Assembly: GCF_028747785.1 (NCBI RefSeq) | Contig: NZ_CP118158.1 | Location: 1,798,001-1,862,000, forward strand | DNA length: 64,000 nt | From: Halosimplex aquaticum | GTDB lineage: Archaea > Halobacteriota > Halobacteria > Halobacteriales > Haloarculaceae | Direction: 5' to 3' | Shown: one piece after another, positions 43,972-51,727 of the stretch | Numbering within the stretch: the first letter of the stretch is position 1 | Layout of the letters: the number at the start of each line of letters is the position of its first letter | The notes under the pieces: generated by a model | The model's database searches: none | What the model was told of the DNA's origin: nothing | The model's input: only the letters and a program-made list of their open reading frames with translations | Made by a program: the position numbers and the translations under genes

Positions 43972-44270
43972 CAGTTACCACCTGCGTTCTCGACCCGCTG
44001 CTTGATGTTGAAGCGACGCGCCAGGGCCTCTACCGTGTGGAGACCGCCGCCCACGATAGCGAACTTGCTCATGTCCCCGTCGAGGAACATCGCGGAACCG
44101 GCGACCGTACCGAGGCCGTAGGCTTCGTCCGGAACCTGCGTGTAGCCGAACCGCTGTTCGATGACGTTACGTCCGACAGTTGCGCCCGCGAACGCGCCGG
44201 CAGCGACCCCGATCTTCATCCAGGTGTCGGAGTCGGCCAGCACGTCGAAGGCATCACCATACTCTGCCAT
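43971..44270 (-). CDS. Provirus membrane protein (VP12-like)
   Basis: 99 residues, the size of SH1 VP12. Two hydrophobic helices (WMKIGVAAGAFAGATVGRNV; GLGTVAGSAMFLDGDMSKFA) separated by QRFGYTQVPDEAYG. Likely in the internal virion membrane. The first gene of the capsid cluster, preceded by the only sizeable gap in this part. Confidence 0.65.
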   Translation of the reverse strand: MAEYGDAFDVLADSDTWMKIGVAAGAFAGATVGRNVIEQRFGYTQVPDEAYGLGTVAGSAMFLDGDMSKFAIVGGGLHTVEALARRFNIKQRVENAGGN

Positions 44271-44342
44271 GCGCCCGACTGTTCAAAACCAAATCACTAA
44301 AGTTAGCAACGAACTGGCGGAATCTCGGGGAAATAGAGTTTC
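44271..44342 (-). promoter_or_regulatory. Intergenic gap with probable capsid-operon promoter
   Basis: 72 bases, AT-rich in an otherwise gap-free block. On the minus strand CTTTAGTGATTTGG lies about 30 bases before the ATG at 44270 and may serve as a TATA region. Confidence 0.35.
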
Positions 44343-44504
44343 CTAAGCGCGGGGGCGCTGCTCCTCGATGTCGACCATGTCCATCATCATCCGCACGGCC
44401 TCGGCGTTGTTCGGAGTCGAACCGGGGAACGCCTCGTCCAGTCGTTCCCGGATCTCCTCGAATCTGTCCGAGTCATCGTCGTAGAGCGTGATTTTGGTCA
44501 CCAT
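44343..44504 (-). CDS. Small ribbon-helix-helix-like protein of the provirus
   Basis: 53 residues: MVTKITLYDDDSDRFEEIRE, then a second helix NNAEAVRMMMDMVDIEEQ. This matches the strand-helix-helix build of CopG-type regulators. It overlaps the ATPase stop and precedes the capsid promoter, so it may regulate it. Confidence 0.6.
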   Translation of the reverse strand: MVTKITLYDDDSDRFEEIRERLDEAFPGSTPNNAEAVRMMMDMVDIEEQRPRA

Positions 44505-45292
44505 CAGTAGGTTGGTAGGCTGATGGGATTTCCCTGCGACCCGTAGTGGGTTGTCTGCATGTCCATCCCGCGGGTGTTGATGCGCTTCATGTCGCCGCTG
44601 TCGTCCGAAAACAGCCACTCGCTCCCAACCGTGTCCCCGTCCCCGTTTTCCCAGCGGCGGACACTGATACCGCCCTCATCGTCCGCGTGCAGGTCCTCGG
44701 GCAGGCCCCGCACATCGTGGCCGCCAGCGTTGTGCGCGTCAACCGGGTACTCCAGCGGGTCCTCTATCTTGTTCAGGTCGCTGTCGGTGTTGAACCCGCC
44801 GAGCATCCGACTCTGACACTGGGCGATCACCGTCTCCTCCAGGGTGCTCAATCGCTGGGTGATCCACAGCGCGGAAGCGCCCTCTCCGCGGCCGGTGGTC
44901 GCCAGCCCGGTGATGGGCTTCGGGCACTTCTCTCCCTGCGGAGCGACGAAGTGCGCCTCGTCGATAGCGAACAGCGGATCATCGAGACGCCGGCCGGCCT
45001 CGATAACGTCCGCACAGACCTGGCGCCATTCGTCCACGGTCATCGACTCGACACGGGCGAGAACGACCTTCTTGTTCTGTTCGAGCACGTCCATCCAGCC
45101 GCTCACCCCCAGCCCTGCCTCGACCTCACCGACAATCGCGTGACTGGCGAGTCCGGCCTTCACGAGTCCGCGGTATTCGTCGCAGAAGTCGAGAACGATG
45201 AAATGCGAGTAGTCGCTGATGGACTCCTCCATGATGCCCTGCGCGTGGTAGCTCTTTCCCCAGCCGGAGATGGCCGCCAGCAGCAGATTCAC
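44504..45292 (-). CDS. Virus genome-packaging ATPase
   Basis: 262 residues from GTG 45292, which overlaps the upstream stop (GTGA). The P-loop lies at the N-terminus (AAISGWGKSYHAQGI), Walker B is PLFAIDEAHFVAP near residue 110, and the sensor region is GLATTGRGEGASALWITQR. This is the short FtsK/HerA-like type (A32-like) of internal-membrane viruses such as SH1, PRD1 and STIV. It drives DNA into preformed capsids. Confidence 0.82.
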   Translation of the reverse strand: MNLLLAAISGWGKSYHAQGIMEESISDYSHFIVLDFCDEYRGLVKAGLASHAIVGEVEAGLGVSGWMDVLEQNKKVVLARVESMTVDEWRQVCADVIEAGRRLDDPLFAIDEAHFVAPQGEKCPKPITGLATTGRGEGASALWITQRLSTLEETVIAQCQSRMLGGFNTDSDLNKIEDPLEYPVDAHNAGGHDVRGLPEDLHADDEGGISVRRWENGDGDTVGSEWLFSDDSGDMKRINTRGMDMQTTHYGSQGNPISLPTY

Positions 45293-45447
45293 AGTGAGCC
45301 CTCCAGTTGCGACTCCAGGGCCATCCCGCGCCGGGCGCCGCGCTGGACGTGGAACCGCGCGACCGATGCGAGAAGTGGCTTCCCCGCCGCGGCCGCCAGC
45401 CCCGGAACGGCCTCCAAGGCCACCCCGGTCAGGTCGAAGACAGTCAC
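45289..45447 (-). CDS. Small provirus protein (52 residues)
   Basis: GTG start at 45447, three bases after the upstream stop; its own stop overlaps the ATPase start. MTVFDLTGVALEAVPGLAAA then a basic tail (RFHVQRGARRGMALESQLEG). The hydrophobic-then-basic build suggests a membrane-associated peptide. Confidence 0.55.
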   Translation of the reverse strand: MTVFDLTGVALEAVPGLAAAAGKPLLASVARFHVQRGARRGMALESQLEGSL

Positions 45448-45450
45448 GGG

Positions 45451-46005
45451 TCAGTCCTCCAGTGACTCGCGGACCAGGCGGACGCCCTCGACCGCGCTGG
45501 AGACGTTGCCGGCCAGCACTTTCTCCATCATCGCCCGCTGGTCCCACTCGACTACGTTGGTCTCGAACTCGCCGAGCGAGACACCAAACTTCCGCTGAAC
45601 GTGCTGGTCGGCTATCTCCCGGTCGGCCAGGTCCTCGCTGACGCCCTTCGCCCGGTACGTCTCCGCCCAGTTACTGATCTGCTCCTCCCACTCCTCGGGT
45701 TCGAGGGAGAGGTACGCCGCAGCGTCCTCGGGGTTCTCGACGTGCTCGGACATGACCTCCTCGGCGTAGAAGTCGGTGCCGTCGCCGCCGATCTTCGCCT
45801 GTACGAGACCCAGCAGCGTCTCCTGACGTTCTTCCTGCGTCGGCACCTCGTCGAGGTGGTCGACGCCGGCCGCATCCTCCAGGCGCTTGACCTCACTGAG
45901 TAGTTCGACCTCCAGCCCCGCGATGATGGTCGAGACCGCTTTCATCGCGTCGCTGTTGGCTACCGTGCGCTCCATCATCTTCTCTTTCGCGCCGCCGAAT
46001 ACCAT
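45451..46005 (-). CDS. Provirus protein of unknown function, helical
   Basis: 184 residues, highly helical and acidic (TIIAGLEVELLSEVKRLEDA; EEWEEQISNWAETYRAKGVS). Sits immediately upstream of the packaging genes. Could be a scaffold or packaging accessory; not recognised. Confidence 0.6.
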   Translation of the reverse strand: MVFGGAKEKMMERTVANSDAMKAVSTIIAGLEVELLSEVKRLEDAAGVDHLDEVPTQEERQETLLGLVQAKIGGDGTDFYAEEVMSEHVENPEDAAAYLSLEPEEWEEQISNWAETYRAKGVSEDLADREIADQHVQRKFGVSLGEFETNVVEWDQRAMMEKVLAGNVSSAVEGVRLVRESLED

Positions 46006-46006
46006 T

Positions 46007-46543
46007 TCAGAAACCCCCGTTCATCGCCTTGCTGACTATCTCGCTGTCGGTGCCGAGTTCGACCATCAGGAACATGCAGGTGCCGACCATCACGGCCTGG
46101 CCGGGTGGCATGTCCTCGCCCATTCCCTGGGAGTCCAGCCACTCGTCAAAGTGCTCATCCAGCCCGATCTGCCGGGCCAGCGACTCCTCGACCTCGCCAC
46201 CCTCGCCGAGTTCGTCCTTCGCCGCCTCGGTCATGGTCGCCAGGCCGGTGACGTACATGTCGCCCCACGTCTTCCCGTTCGAGGGCGTTGACGTAGACCC
46301 GCCTGTGTCTCCGTCTGCGCTACCGGAGTCTTCGCCCGACTCCTGGGACGTGTCCGCGTCGCTCTCGCTCTCCTCGCTGGCGTCGCGGCCGGCCTCGTTC
46401 TCCACGTCGTCCGGGTCGATGTCCCCGATGTCGAGATCGGCGCGCTCGTCCTCCTCGATGTCGGGCTGGTCCTCGGGGTCGGACTCCTCGCCTTCGACCG
46501 TCTCGGCCTCGACCTCCTCGGCGTCGGAGTCAGCGTCGCTCAT
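46007..46543 (-). CDS. Provirus acidic membrane protein
   Basis: 178 residues. The first 90 are low-complexity Asp/Glu/Ser. The C-terminus has a helical section with PPGQAVMVGTCMFLMVELGT, a possible membrane helix. One base separates it from the next gene and it overlaps the previous by four. Confidence 0.58.
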   Translation of the reverse strand: MSDADSDAEEVEAETVEGEESDPEDQPDIEEDERADLDIGDIDPDDVENEAGRDASEESESDADTSQESGEDSGSADGDTGGSTSTPSNGKTWGDMYVTGLATMTEAAKDELGEGGEVEESLARQIGLDEHFDEWLDSQGMGEDMPPGQAVMVGTCMFLMVELGTDSEIVSKAMNGGF

Positions 46544-47184
46544 TCGCTACCCCCCTGCTGCGGGAGCGGGCTGAACTCGCCGCTCTCCTCGCCGCCCGCG
46601 GCCGGATCGGGGTCGGTGTCCTGCGTCTCGGTGGTCACGTCTTCGGTCGCCGTCTCCGTCGACGTGCTCGACTCGCCGCCGGTCGACGTGCTGGCGCCGT
46701 CGTCCTTGTACCGGACGTACAGCAGCACCGCCACGGCCGTCAGACCGAGCAGCAGGGCCACCTGGCTGGTCGACAGCTTCGGGAACAGCGACCCGCCGCT
46801 GTCGCTGCCCCCCTCGGTGTCGCTGCCGCCGCTCTCGGCGTCGCTGTCGGCGTCTGTACTCCCGTCCGTGTGCTGGGTCTCGTACTCCTCTCGGCTTGCC
46901 ATGTCGTCCTCCTCGGTGCTGTCTCCGTCCTCGCTGTCCTCGTCCTCGGCGTCGCTACTTTCCGATGGCTCGCTTTCCTCTGAGCCAGTAGCTTCGTCGG
47001 GCTGTTCGCCATCCCCGTTTCCCTCGCCGTCCTCGGCCTGCGCGTCGACCTGCTCGCGCAGTTCGCTCCAGTCGTGCTCGGGGCTGGCGCTCGCGTTGAT
47101 GTGGCCCTGGACACTGCTGCGGTCCTTCTCCTCGTCCTCGCCGTAGTCGCACCCGTCGACCGGGCACCAGTACGGATCAGGCAT
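46540..47184 (-). CDS. Provirus zinc-finger protein with membrane anchor
   Basis: 214 residues from ATG 47184. The N-terminus has a C2H2-type finger (YWCPVDGCDYGEDEEKDRSS then VQGHINASASPEHDW). A long acidic Ser/Glu stretch is followed by a membrane segment (VALLLGLTAVAVLLYVRY) and a Thr/Ser-rich tail. A finger on one side of a membrane is unusual and suggests linkage of virus DNA to the membrane. Confidence 0.62.
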   Translation of the reverse strand: MPDPYWCPVDGCDYGEDEEKDRSSVQGHINASASPEHDWSELREQVDAQAEDGEGNGDGEQPDEATGSEESEPSESSDAEDEDSEDGDSTEEDDMASREEYETQHTDGSTDADSDAESGGSDTEGGSDSGGSLFPKLSTSQVALLLGLTAVAVLLYVRYKDDGASTSTGGESSTSTETATEDVTTETQDTDPDPAAGGEESGEFSPLPQQGGSE

Positions 47185-47374
47185 CGCTCTCTTCCTCACT
47201 CTCGCCCTGGTCCTCGGTCTCGATGGTGATCGGGTCGACCTGCTCGGCGTGGATGGCCTCGGCGGCGGCGCGCGTCTTCTGCTGCTCGCGGTACAGCAGG
47301 AACAGCAGGCACACCGCGGCGTACAGCAGGACCAGATCGACCTCGACGGAGAAGCTGAACCGTCGGTTACTCAT
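47177..47374 (-). CDS. Provirus single-pass membrane protein (65 residues)
   Basis: Membrane segment VDLVLLYAAVCLLFLLYREQ near residues 12-31, then an acidic tail. Overlaps both neighbours by eight bases. Confidence 0.6.
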   Translation of the reverse strand: MSNRRFSFSVEVDLVLLYAAVCLLFLLYREQQKTRAAAEAIHAEQVDPITIETEDQGESEEESDA

Positions 47375-47573
47375 CGCTGCCCTCCTCGAACGCCTCGATG
47401 GCCTCGACCGCCGACTCAGGCGGGTCGCCGTCGCCCTGGTACTCGTGGCCGCCGTCGACGGCGCGGAAAACGTGCTCGAACTCGTCGCCCTTCGCGTCGG
47501 TCACGGTCACGACTCGCTCGGTGATCTGTGCGCCTCGGTCGTCCTTCCGGTGAATGGTCTGGATGTCGCTCAT
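47367..47573 (-). CDS. Small provirus protein (68 residues)
   Basis: ATG 47573 overlaps the stop of the 469-residue gene. Strand-rich (RGAQITERVVTVTDAKGDEF) with an acidic helix at the end (SAVEAIEAFEEGSDE). Not recognised. Confidence 0.55.
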   Translation of the reverse strand: MSDIQTIHRKDDRGAQITERVVTVTDAKGDEFEHVFRAVDGGHEYQGDGDPPESAVEAIEAFEEGSDE

Positions 47574-48979
47574 TGGTAGTGAGAGAGTCCGCCGCTGTCG
47601 TTCGTCGCCTCTCGCTTCGCCGCTGCCGCTGCCTCCATGACGGTCGAGTCGGAGCTGTGGAAACTCACCTCGTCGGGGGCCACTCGGTCGGTGAACTCCT
47701 CGGCGATCCGCTCGGCGGTGGTCGCATCGCGGACCTCGGCGATCTCGAACCGCTCGCCGTCGCCGTAGAGCTTCACGTCCCACAACCCGGCCGCGGGGTC
47801 GCCGTCGACCTGCACTTTGTACGGGCCGGCCTCCCAGTTGGTCCCGCGGCGCGTCCAGTCCGCCGGAAGCGGGCCGGTCGCCTCGCTGGCGTCCTCGCCT
47901 GTCAGCGTGAACTGGCGGTCTTCGGTGACGGTCGTATCCCCGCCCAGCGTCCCCTGCATCTCCTGGGCGAACTGGCCGCCGCTACGGCCCTGCTCGACCC
48001 GCCGGCCGTGGCCCTGCTCGATGGGTCGGGCGCCTATCGGCTGGTGGACGTTGGTGGGTGTCCCCCTGGTCTGCCGCCCCCGGAAGTGGTCGAGGGTCCG
48101 CACCTCGGGGATGTCTCCCGGCATCTGAGCCAGGGATTCGAGGAGATCGTGCAGGCGGTTGGGGTGGATCTCCCCCTGGTCGTGCTGGCCTCGAATCGCG
48201 TTGATAGCCCGGACCGCCTGGCGGGCGTGAATTACGCCCTTTCGCGCCCTCTCCTGGGCCTCCTCGATGTCCGATACCGCCCCCTTGTACCCCTGCCACG
48301 ACTGGCGAAGCGCCCTCGCTTCCTGGGCCGTCACCTCCATCTCGGGGTACTCGCCCCCGCCGACCGTGACTAACTCTCGCTGCTCGGGGTCGTCGTCCTC
48401 GACGTGACGGGTGTCGCCGAGTATCTGGTCGACCTCCTCGGGGTCGTACCCGCACGATTCCTGTAGGAACTCGCAGGCGTCGGTGTCCCCGTTCTCGCAG
48501 TGGCCTCGGGCGTGGTCGCATCCCTCGGCCTGCGCTCGACGGGACGCACGACCCGCCTTCTCGGTGGCCGTCTCAGTGTCCTCCTGGCGCTTGCCCCCTC
48601 CCTCGCGGGCGGCGTCGGCCATCACTTCCCGGTGCTCATCGACGGTGAGGGACGGGTCGACGTAGGCCGTCCAGTCTGATACCCCCTCATCCGCCGCGAT
48701 TGCCTTGATAGAGCGCGCCCACGGCACGTTTGCGCGCCCCTCGGAGAAGTCGATTTGCTCCCGTTCTTGGTCGCTCAGGGGGGCCTGCCCGGCGCCCCCT
48801 TCCCGCTCGGCACGGGAGTCGAGAGCGCGCTGACGGGCCTGGTCGACCACGTGCTCGGGGGTGTCCGAGGAAAATGTGACCGCTTTCAGGCGCCGGTCGT
48901 CGTTGCTGCACAGGTGGTCGTCGTACTCGTCTCGAATCGCGTCGGCTGCTGTTTTGGTCCCAAACTCGATGGTGGTCAC
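47570..48979 (-). CDS. Large provirus protein of unknown function
   Basis: 469 residues from GTG 48979, preferred over a TTG at 49000. The middle has a Cys/His cluster (CDHARGHCENGDTDACEFLQ then ESCG) that could bind zinc. Long charged helices follow (AVSDIEEAQERARKGVIHAR). The C-terminal beta-rich domain (GPYKVQVDGDPAAGLWDVKL) is distinct. A TATA-like TTTTATTT lies about 35 bases upstream. It is the largest gene of this half and a candidate replication or internal virion protein, but no motif proves it. Confidence 0.55.
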   Translation of the reverse strand: MTTIEFGTKTAADAIRDEYDDHLCSNDDRRLKAVTFSSDTPEHVVDQARQRALDSRAEREGGAGQAPLSDQEREQIDFSEGRANVPWARSIKAIAADEGVSDWTAYVDPSLTVDEHREVMADAAREGGGKRQEDTETATEKAGRASRRAQAEGCDHARGHCENGDTDACEFLQESCGYDPEEVDQILGDTRHVEDDDPEQRELVTVGGGEYPEMEVTAQEARALRQSWQGYKGAVSDIEEAQERARKGVIHARQAVRAINAIRGQHDQGEIHPNRLHDLLESLAQMPGDIPEVRTLDHFRGRQTRGTPTNVHQPIGARPIEQGHGRRVEQGRSGGQFAQEMQGTLGGDTTVTEDRQFTLTGEDASEATGPLPADWTRRGTNWEAGPYKVQVDGDPAAGLWDVKLYGDGERFEIAEVRDATTAERIAEEFTDRVAPDEVSFHSSDSTVMEAAAAAKREATNDSGGLSHYQ

Positions 48980-49051
48980 AATAGCCTCCGGACCAACCAA
49001 CGAATACCCTAGAAATAAAACCTATCAGTGAATGGATAAGTGATTGATTGA

Positions 49052-49168
49052 CTAAGACCGGTGCCACTCGCGGGTGAGATCGGAGAGGTGTATCTGGTGC
49101 AGATCAGTCAGCGCGCTGATAGCACGGGCGTCAACCCGACTCAGGTGGTCGGTGGCTTCGTCGCTCAT
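49052..49168 (-). CDS. Tiny provirus protein (38 residues)
   Basis: MSDEATDHLSRVDARAISAL and on to a stop at 49052. The start ATG overlaps the methyltransferase stop (ATGA), the coupling seen throughout the block, which supports it as real. Confidence 0.5.
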   Translation of the reverse strand: MSDEATDHLSRVDARAISALTDLHQIHLSDLTREWHRS

Positions 49169-49911
49169 CGGTCAGCCCCTCCACTCGTGGTAGAAGGGCT
49201 TTCACCGCCGTCCGTGGCGGTAACAAGCCCCTCCGTAAGCCGAGTCTGTTCGAGATGCTGGCGGGCTTGCTCCACCGCTTCGGGATTCGTGTCCGCTCCC
49301 CAGTAGTCGATTCCGCGTTCCGCGGCAACCGCGGCGCCGGGGCCATGCCCGCAGAACGGTTCGAGCAGTCTTTCCCCGTCGTCGAGGACAGGTTCGGCGA
49401 GCATCTGCCGGTAGAGCTTGACCGGCTTCCCGGTGGGGTAGTCGCTGTCCGATGCTTCGCCGTCGTGCTTGAGCGCCCGGTACACCGTTCCTCGGCCCTG
49501 TATGTACCGGTCTGTCTCGCCGTTCGTGGCCGTCAGGATCGGGTAGTGCTGCACGCGGTGGTAGTAGCCCATCCCGAACTTCTCGCGGTCCCAGACGCAC
49601 GTCCGACGGTAGGTGAAGGGCGATTCCTCCACACACTCGCGGAACTCGGGCACCGTGTCGTCGTCGGCGAACACGAACACCCACGCGCCGTCGACCAGAA
49701 CCCGAGATAACGCGTCGAGCACGTCGGCGAGGCGGTCGTTCTCCTCGGTCTGGTAGACCTCGAACTCCCGATCCGAGCCAGTGGACTCGAACCGCCCGGA
49801 ACCGTTGTCAGCGTTGAACTGCCAGGGGAAGTCGACGACGGCCGCGTGGCCGAAATCCGCCTCAAGAGACGGCAGCAGGTCGAACACGTCGCCGTGCTCA
49901 ACACCGCTCAT
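49165..49911 (-). CDS. DNA adenine/cytosine methyltransferase
   Basis: 248 residues from ATG 49911. Catalytic motif DFPW (residues about 26-29, VVDFPWQFN) precedes the SAM-binding motif FCGHGPGAAVAAERGI near residue 195, the order of beta-class amino-methyltransferases. DFPW resembles the DPPW of MT-A70-like enzymes. It probably masks virus DNA from host restriction. It overlaps both neighbours by four bases. Confidence 0.78.
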   Translation of the reverse strand: MSGVEHGDVFDLLPSLEADFGHAAVVDFPWQFNADNGSGRFESTGSDREFEVYQTEENDRLADVLDALSRVLVDGAWVFVFADDDTVPEFRECVEESPFTYRRTCVWDREKFGMGYYHRVQHYPILTATNGETDRYIQGRGTVYRALKHDGEASDSDYPTGKPVKLYRQMLAEPVLDDGERLLEPFCGHGPGAAVAAERGIDYWGADTNPEAVEQARQHLEQTRLTEGLVTATDGGESPSTTSGGADR

Positions 49912-50189
49912 GAGAAGAACACCCCGACACCGTTGAAACGGAACTCGTGGGGGTTCCCGCACTCTGGACACTCGCCCGGTCGTCCCGGAAGGTGGATCTT
50001 CCCACGCTCGTCGATGAACGCAGGCTCGTTGAGTACGATTGTCTCGGGTTCGTGGGGGCAGTACTCGGGATCGCCCGGTTCGAAGTGATCGCCCGCCGCA
50101 ATCCCGCATTGGAACCTCACCTCTGTCTCTCCCTCCAACTGCTCCAGAGGGGCGACATACTCGGTATCGCTCGCGGACTGCTCACTCAT
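49908..50189 (-). CDS. Provirus zinc-ribbon protein
   Basis: 93 residues. Cys/His set CGIAAGDHFEPGDPEYCPHE and CPECGNPHEFRF give a compact metal-binding protein. It overlaps the regulator upstream by eight bases and the methyltransferase by four. Confidence 0.6.
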   Translation of the reverse strand: MSEQSASDTEYVAPLEQLEGETEVRFQCGIAAGDHFEPGDPEYCPHEPETIVLNEPAFIDERGKIHLPGRPGECPECGNPHEFRFNGVGVFFS

Positions 50190-50637
50190 CGTCGGTGCCC
50201 TCCAGGATCTCGTCGCGGGGTGTCAGCGGGCGAACCCCCACCGTCCCGTACCTCACCGAAACCAGACCGGTCGCGGCCAGCGGGTCGAGTACCTCCTGGC
50301 GGATCAGTTCCTTCGGGGTGTTCGGGTGGGACTCCCGGCACAGGATGTCCTCGGCCACCTCGACGGTGACCGTGCGCGGTTCCTCTCCGGCGAGAGCGAG
50401 GTAGGCATCGGCCAGGTCCGGGTCGGCAGGCAGCACGTACTTCGACCGCTCCGCTGACGGTAGGAAATCGTCGAGGGCGTCGCGCACTACGTCGCTCTTG
50501 GCGGCGCCGTGGGCGTCGATGTAGTCGCTGAACCGGGCGGCCAGGTCGCCCGACAGGCGGGCTTCGGCGCGCTCCTCGCTCCGGTGGCGGTCGGTGTCTT
50601 CGGAGTCGCCGGGGAGTCGGCTTCCGCGGGAACTCAT
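50182..50637 (-). CDS. Ribbon-helix-helix regulator of the provirus
   Basis: 151 residues. RHH core EERAEARLSGDLAARFSDYI then HGAAKSDVVRDALDDFL (about residues 21-58). The C-terminal half has a winged-helix-like section (ESHPNTPKELIRQEVLDPLA). A likely transcription regulator, placed near the tRNA-proximal end where early genes and lysogeny control would be expected. Confidence 0.7.
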   Translation of the reverse strand: MSSRGSRLPGDSEDTDRHRSEERAEARLSGDLAARFSDYIDAHGAAKSDVVRDALDDFLPSAERSKYVLPADPDLADAYLALAGEEPRTVTVEVAEDILCRESHPNTPKELIRQEVLDPLAATGLVSVRYGTVGVRPLTPRDEILEGTDDE

Positions 50638-50806
50638 GCCGCCCTCCTGTCCGCAGATCGGGGTTCGACTGCGGACACAGATGAAACGGGGGTTCGACTA
50701 GCCCGCATCCGGGGGGCGCTAAACCCTGGGTTCGTTTCGAGTCGACGGTATGGTGGCGGACACCCCCCCGCATCTTGCTCAGGGGGTAGGGTGGGGGCCT
50801 CCCGGG
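50638..50806. promoter_or_regulatory. Regulatory gap in the provirus block
   Basis: The largest gap within the block (169 bases). It lies directly upstream of the RHH gene and downstream of the SWIM gene, so it may hold the RHH gene promoter and operator. No clear TATA box was recognised. Confidence 0.3.
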
Positions 50807-51367
50807 TCACCGGTCGACACCTCCGAGGCTGTCGCGGGCTCGACGGAGCAGGTTGCCGATGGTACCGGCAGAGCGGTCGGACAGATCGGCGTACTCGCGG
50901 TTACCCATCTCTCCGAGGTCGCAGGTCAGATACGCGTCGAGTTCGGCAGGAGTGAGGTGGTCGTAGGCGGTCGGGTCGTCGTCGAGGCGGAGCCAAGCTG
51001 GTGGCTCTGGGTACTCGCGGCCGGTGTCGAGGTGCGAAACATCGATCCGTCCGCGGGTCCACTGCCACCACAGCGAGGCGACGTGACTGCACCAACCGTC
51101 GTTGAACCGGTGCGCTTTGCAGTCACAGTCGGCCAGCAGCGTCCGGCCCTTCAGCGCGAAGGTCACCCTGTGCGGGTGGTCTGAGCCGCTGAGGTAGACC
51201 ATGCGCTCGGCGTCGGTGATGGGGCCGCCTTCGTCGGCCTCCTCTTGAGCGCGCCGCCAGGGGGTAGATTTCGTCCAGTCGTCGGGCATCGACAGCGTGG
51301 GCGGGCCGCCGAGTCGGTCCGGAAGATCGTCGCTCGGCTGCCAGTTGCTTCCGCTCTCGATGCTCAT
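50807..51367 (-). CDS. SWIM zinc-finger protein of the provirus
   Basis: 186 residues from ATG 51367. The SWIM finger is CDCKAHRFNDGWCSHVASLW at about residues 80-99. The C-terminal half has an HTH-like section (LTPAELDAYLTCDLGEMGNR; DRSAGTIGNLLRRARDSL). A second SWIM protein in this window (see 30250), unrelated outside the finger. Probably DNA-binding. Confidence 0.72.
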   Translation of the reverse strand: MSIESGSNWQPSDDLPDRLGGPPTLSMPDDWTKSTPWRRAQEEADEGGPITDAERMVYLSGSDHPHRVTFALKGRTLLADCDCKAHRFNDGWCSHVASLWWQWTRGRIDVSHLDTGREYPEPPAWLRLDDDPTAYDHLTPAELDAYLTCDLGEMGNREYADLSDRSAGTIGNLLRRARDSLGGVDR

Positions 51368-51492
51368 GGGCGACACACCCCCCGTTCCTTCGCCGGGCAG
51401 CGCTTCAGCGGCGCGTCGATACGGCACCCGCAGAAGTCGCAGATCTGCCCCTGGTAGTCGGTGGGTTCAGGGGGGTCAGAAAGGGGGGTCAC
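51364..51492 (-). CDS. Small zinc-ribbon protein, first gene of the provirus block
   Basis: 42 residues from GTG 51492. ICDFCGCRIDAPLKRCPAKE plus a late Cys (GVCRP) make one metal site. The stop overlaps the SWIM start (ATGA). It is the gene closest to the tRNA. Confidence 0.55.
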   Translation of the reverse strand: MTPLSDPPEPTDYQGQICDFCGCRIDAPLKRCPAKERGVCRP

Positions 51493-51504
51493 AGCGACCA
51501 CCTC

Positions 51505-51549
51505 ATCCGGCGAAAAACCGGCAAAGAGGGCCGCTTTCCTTTATACTGG
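51505..51549 (-). promoter_or_regulatory. Promoter and small hairpin between tRNA and the provirus block
   Basis: AGTATAAAGG (51539-51548, minus strand) is a good TATA box about 50 bases before the first gene. A short stem CCGG-loop-CCGG lies at 51507-51521. Transcription reading out of the tRNA gene is an alternative. Confidence 0.4.
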
Positions 51550-51551
51550 TA

Positions 51552-51626
51552 TGGGCCCGCTCGGATTTGAACCAAGGACGAAGCGGTTATGAGCCGCTCT
51601 CTCTAACCAGACTGAGATACGGGCCC
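51552..51626 (-). tRNA. tRNA with CAU anticodon, probably tRNA-Ile2
   Basis: 75 nt. Acceptor GGGCCCG pairs with CGGGCCC, D stem TCTC/GAGA, anticodon stem AGCGG/CCGCT with loop CTCATAA, T stem CTTGG/CCGAG, discriminator A. CAU serves elongator Met, initiator Met or lysidine/agmatidine-type Ile2. The stem lacks the G-C triple typical of initiators and no intron is present, though haloarchaeal elongator tRNA-Met usually has one. That makes Ile2 the best guess. The gene 3' end faces the provirus, the usual side for integration. Confidence 0.88.
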
Positions 51627-51727
51627 GCTACATCCCACGGTTTCGGACGGCGGCCCTTTAGCCTACCGGGTTCTCCCACAGAGGCCCCGGGACGGCATTT
51701 TAGGCCCAGCCGCCCGGACCATCGGAC

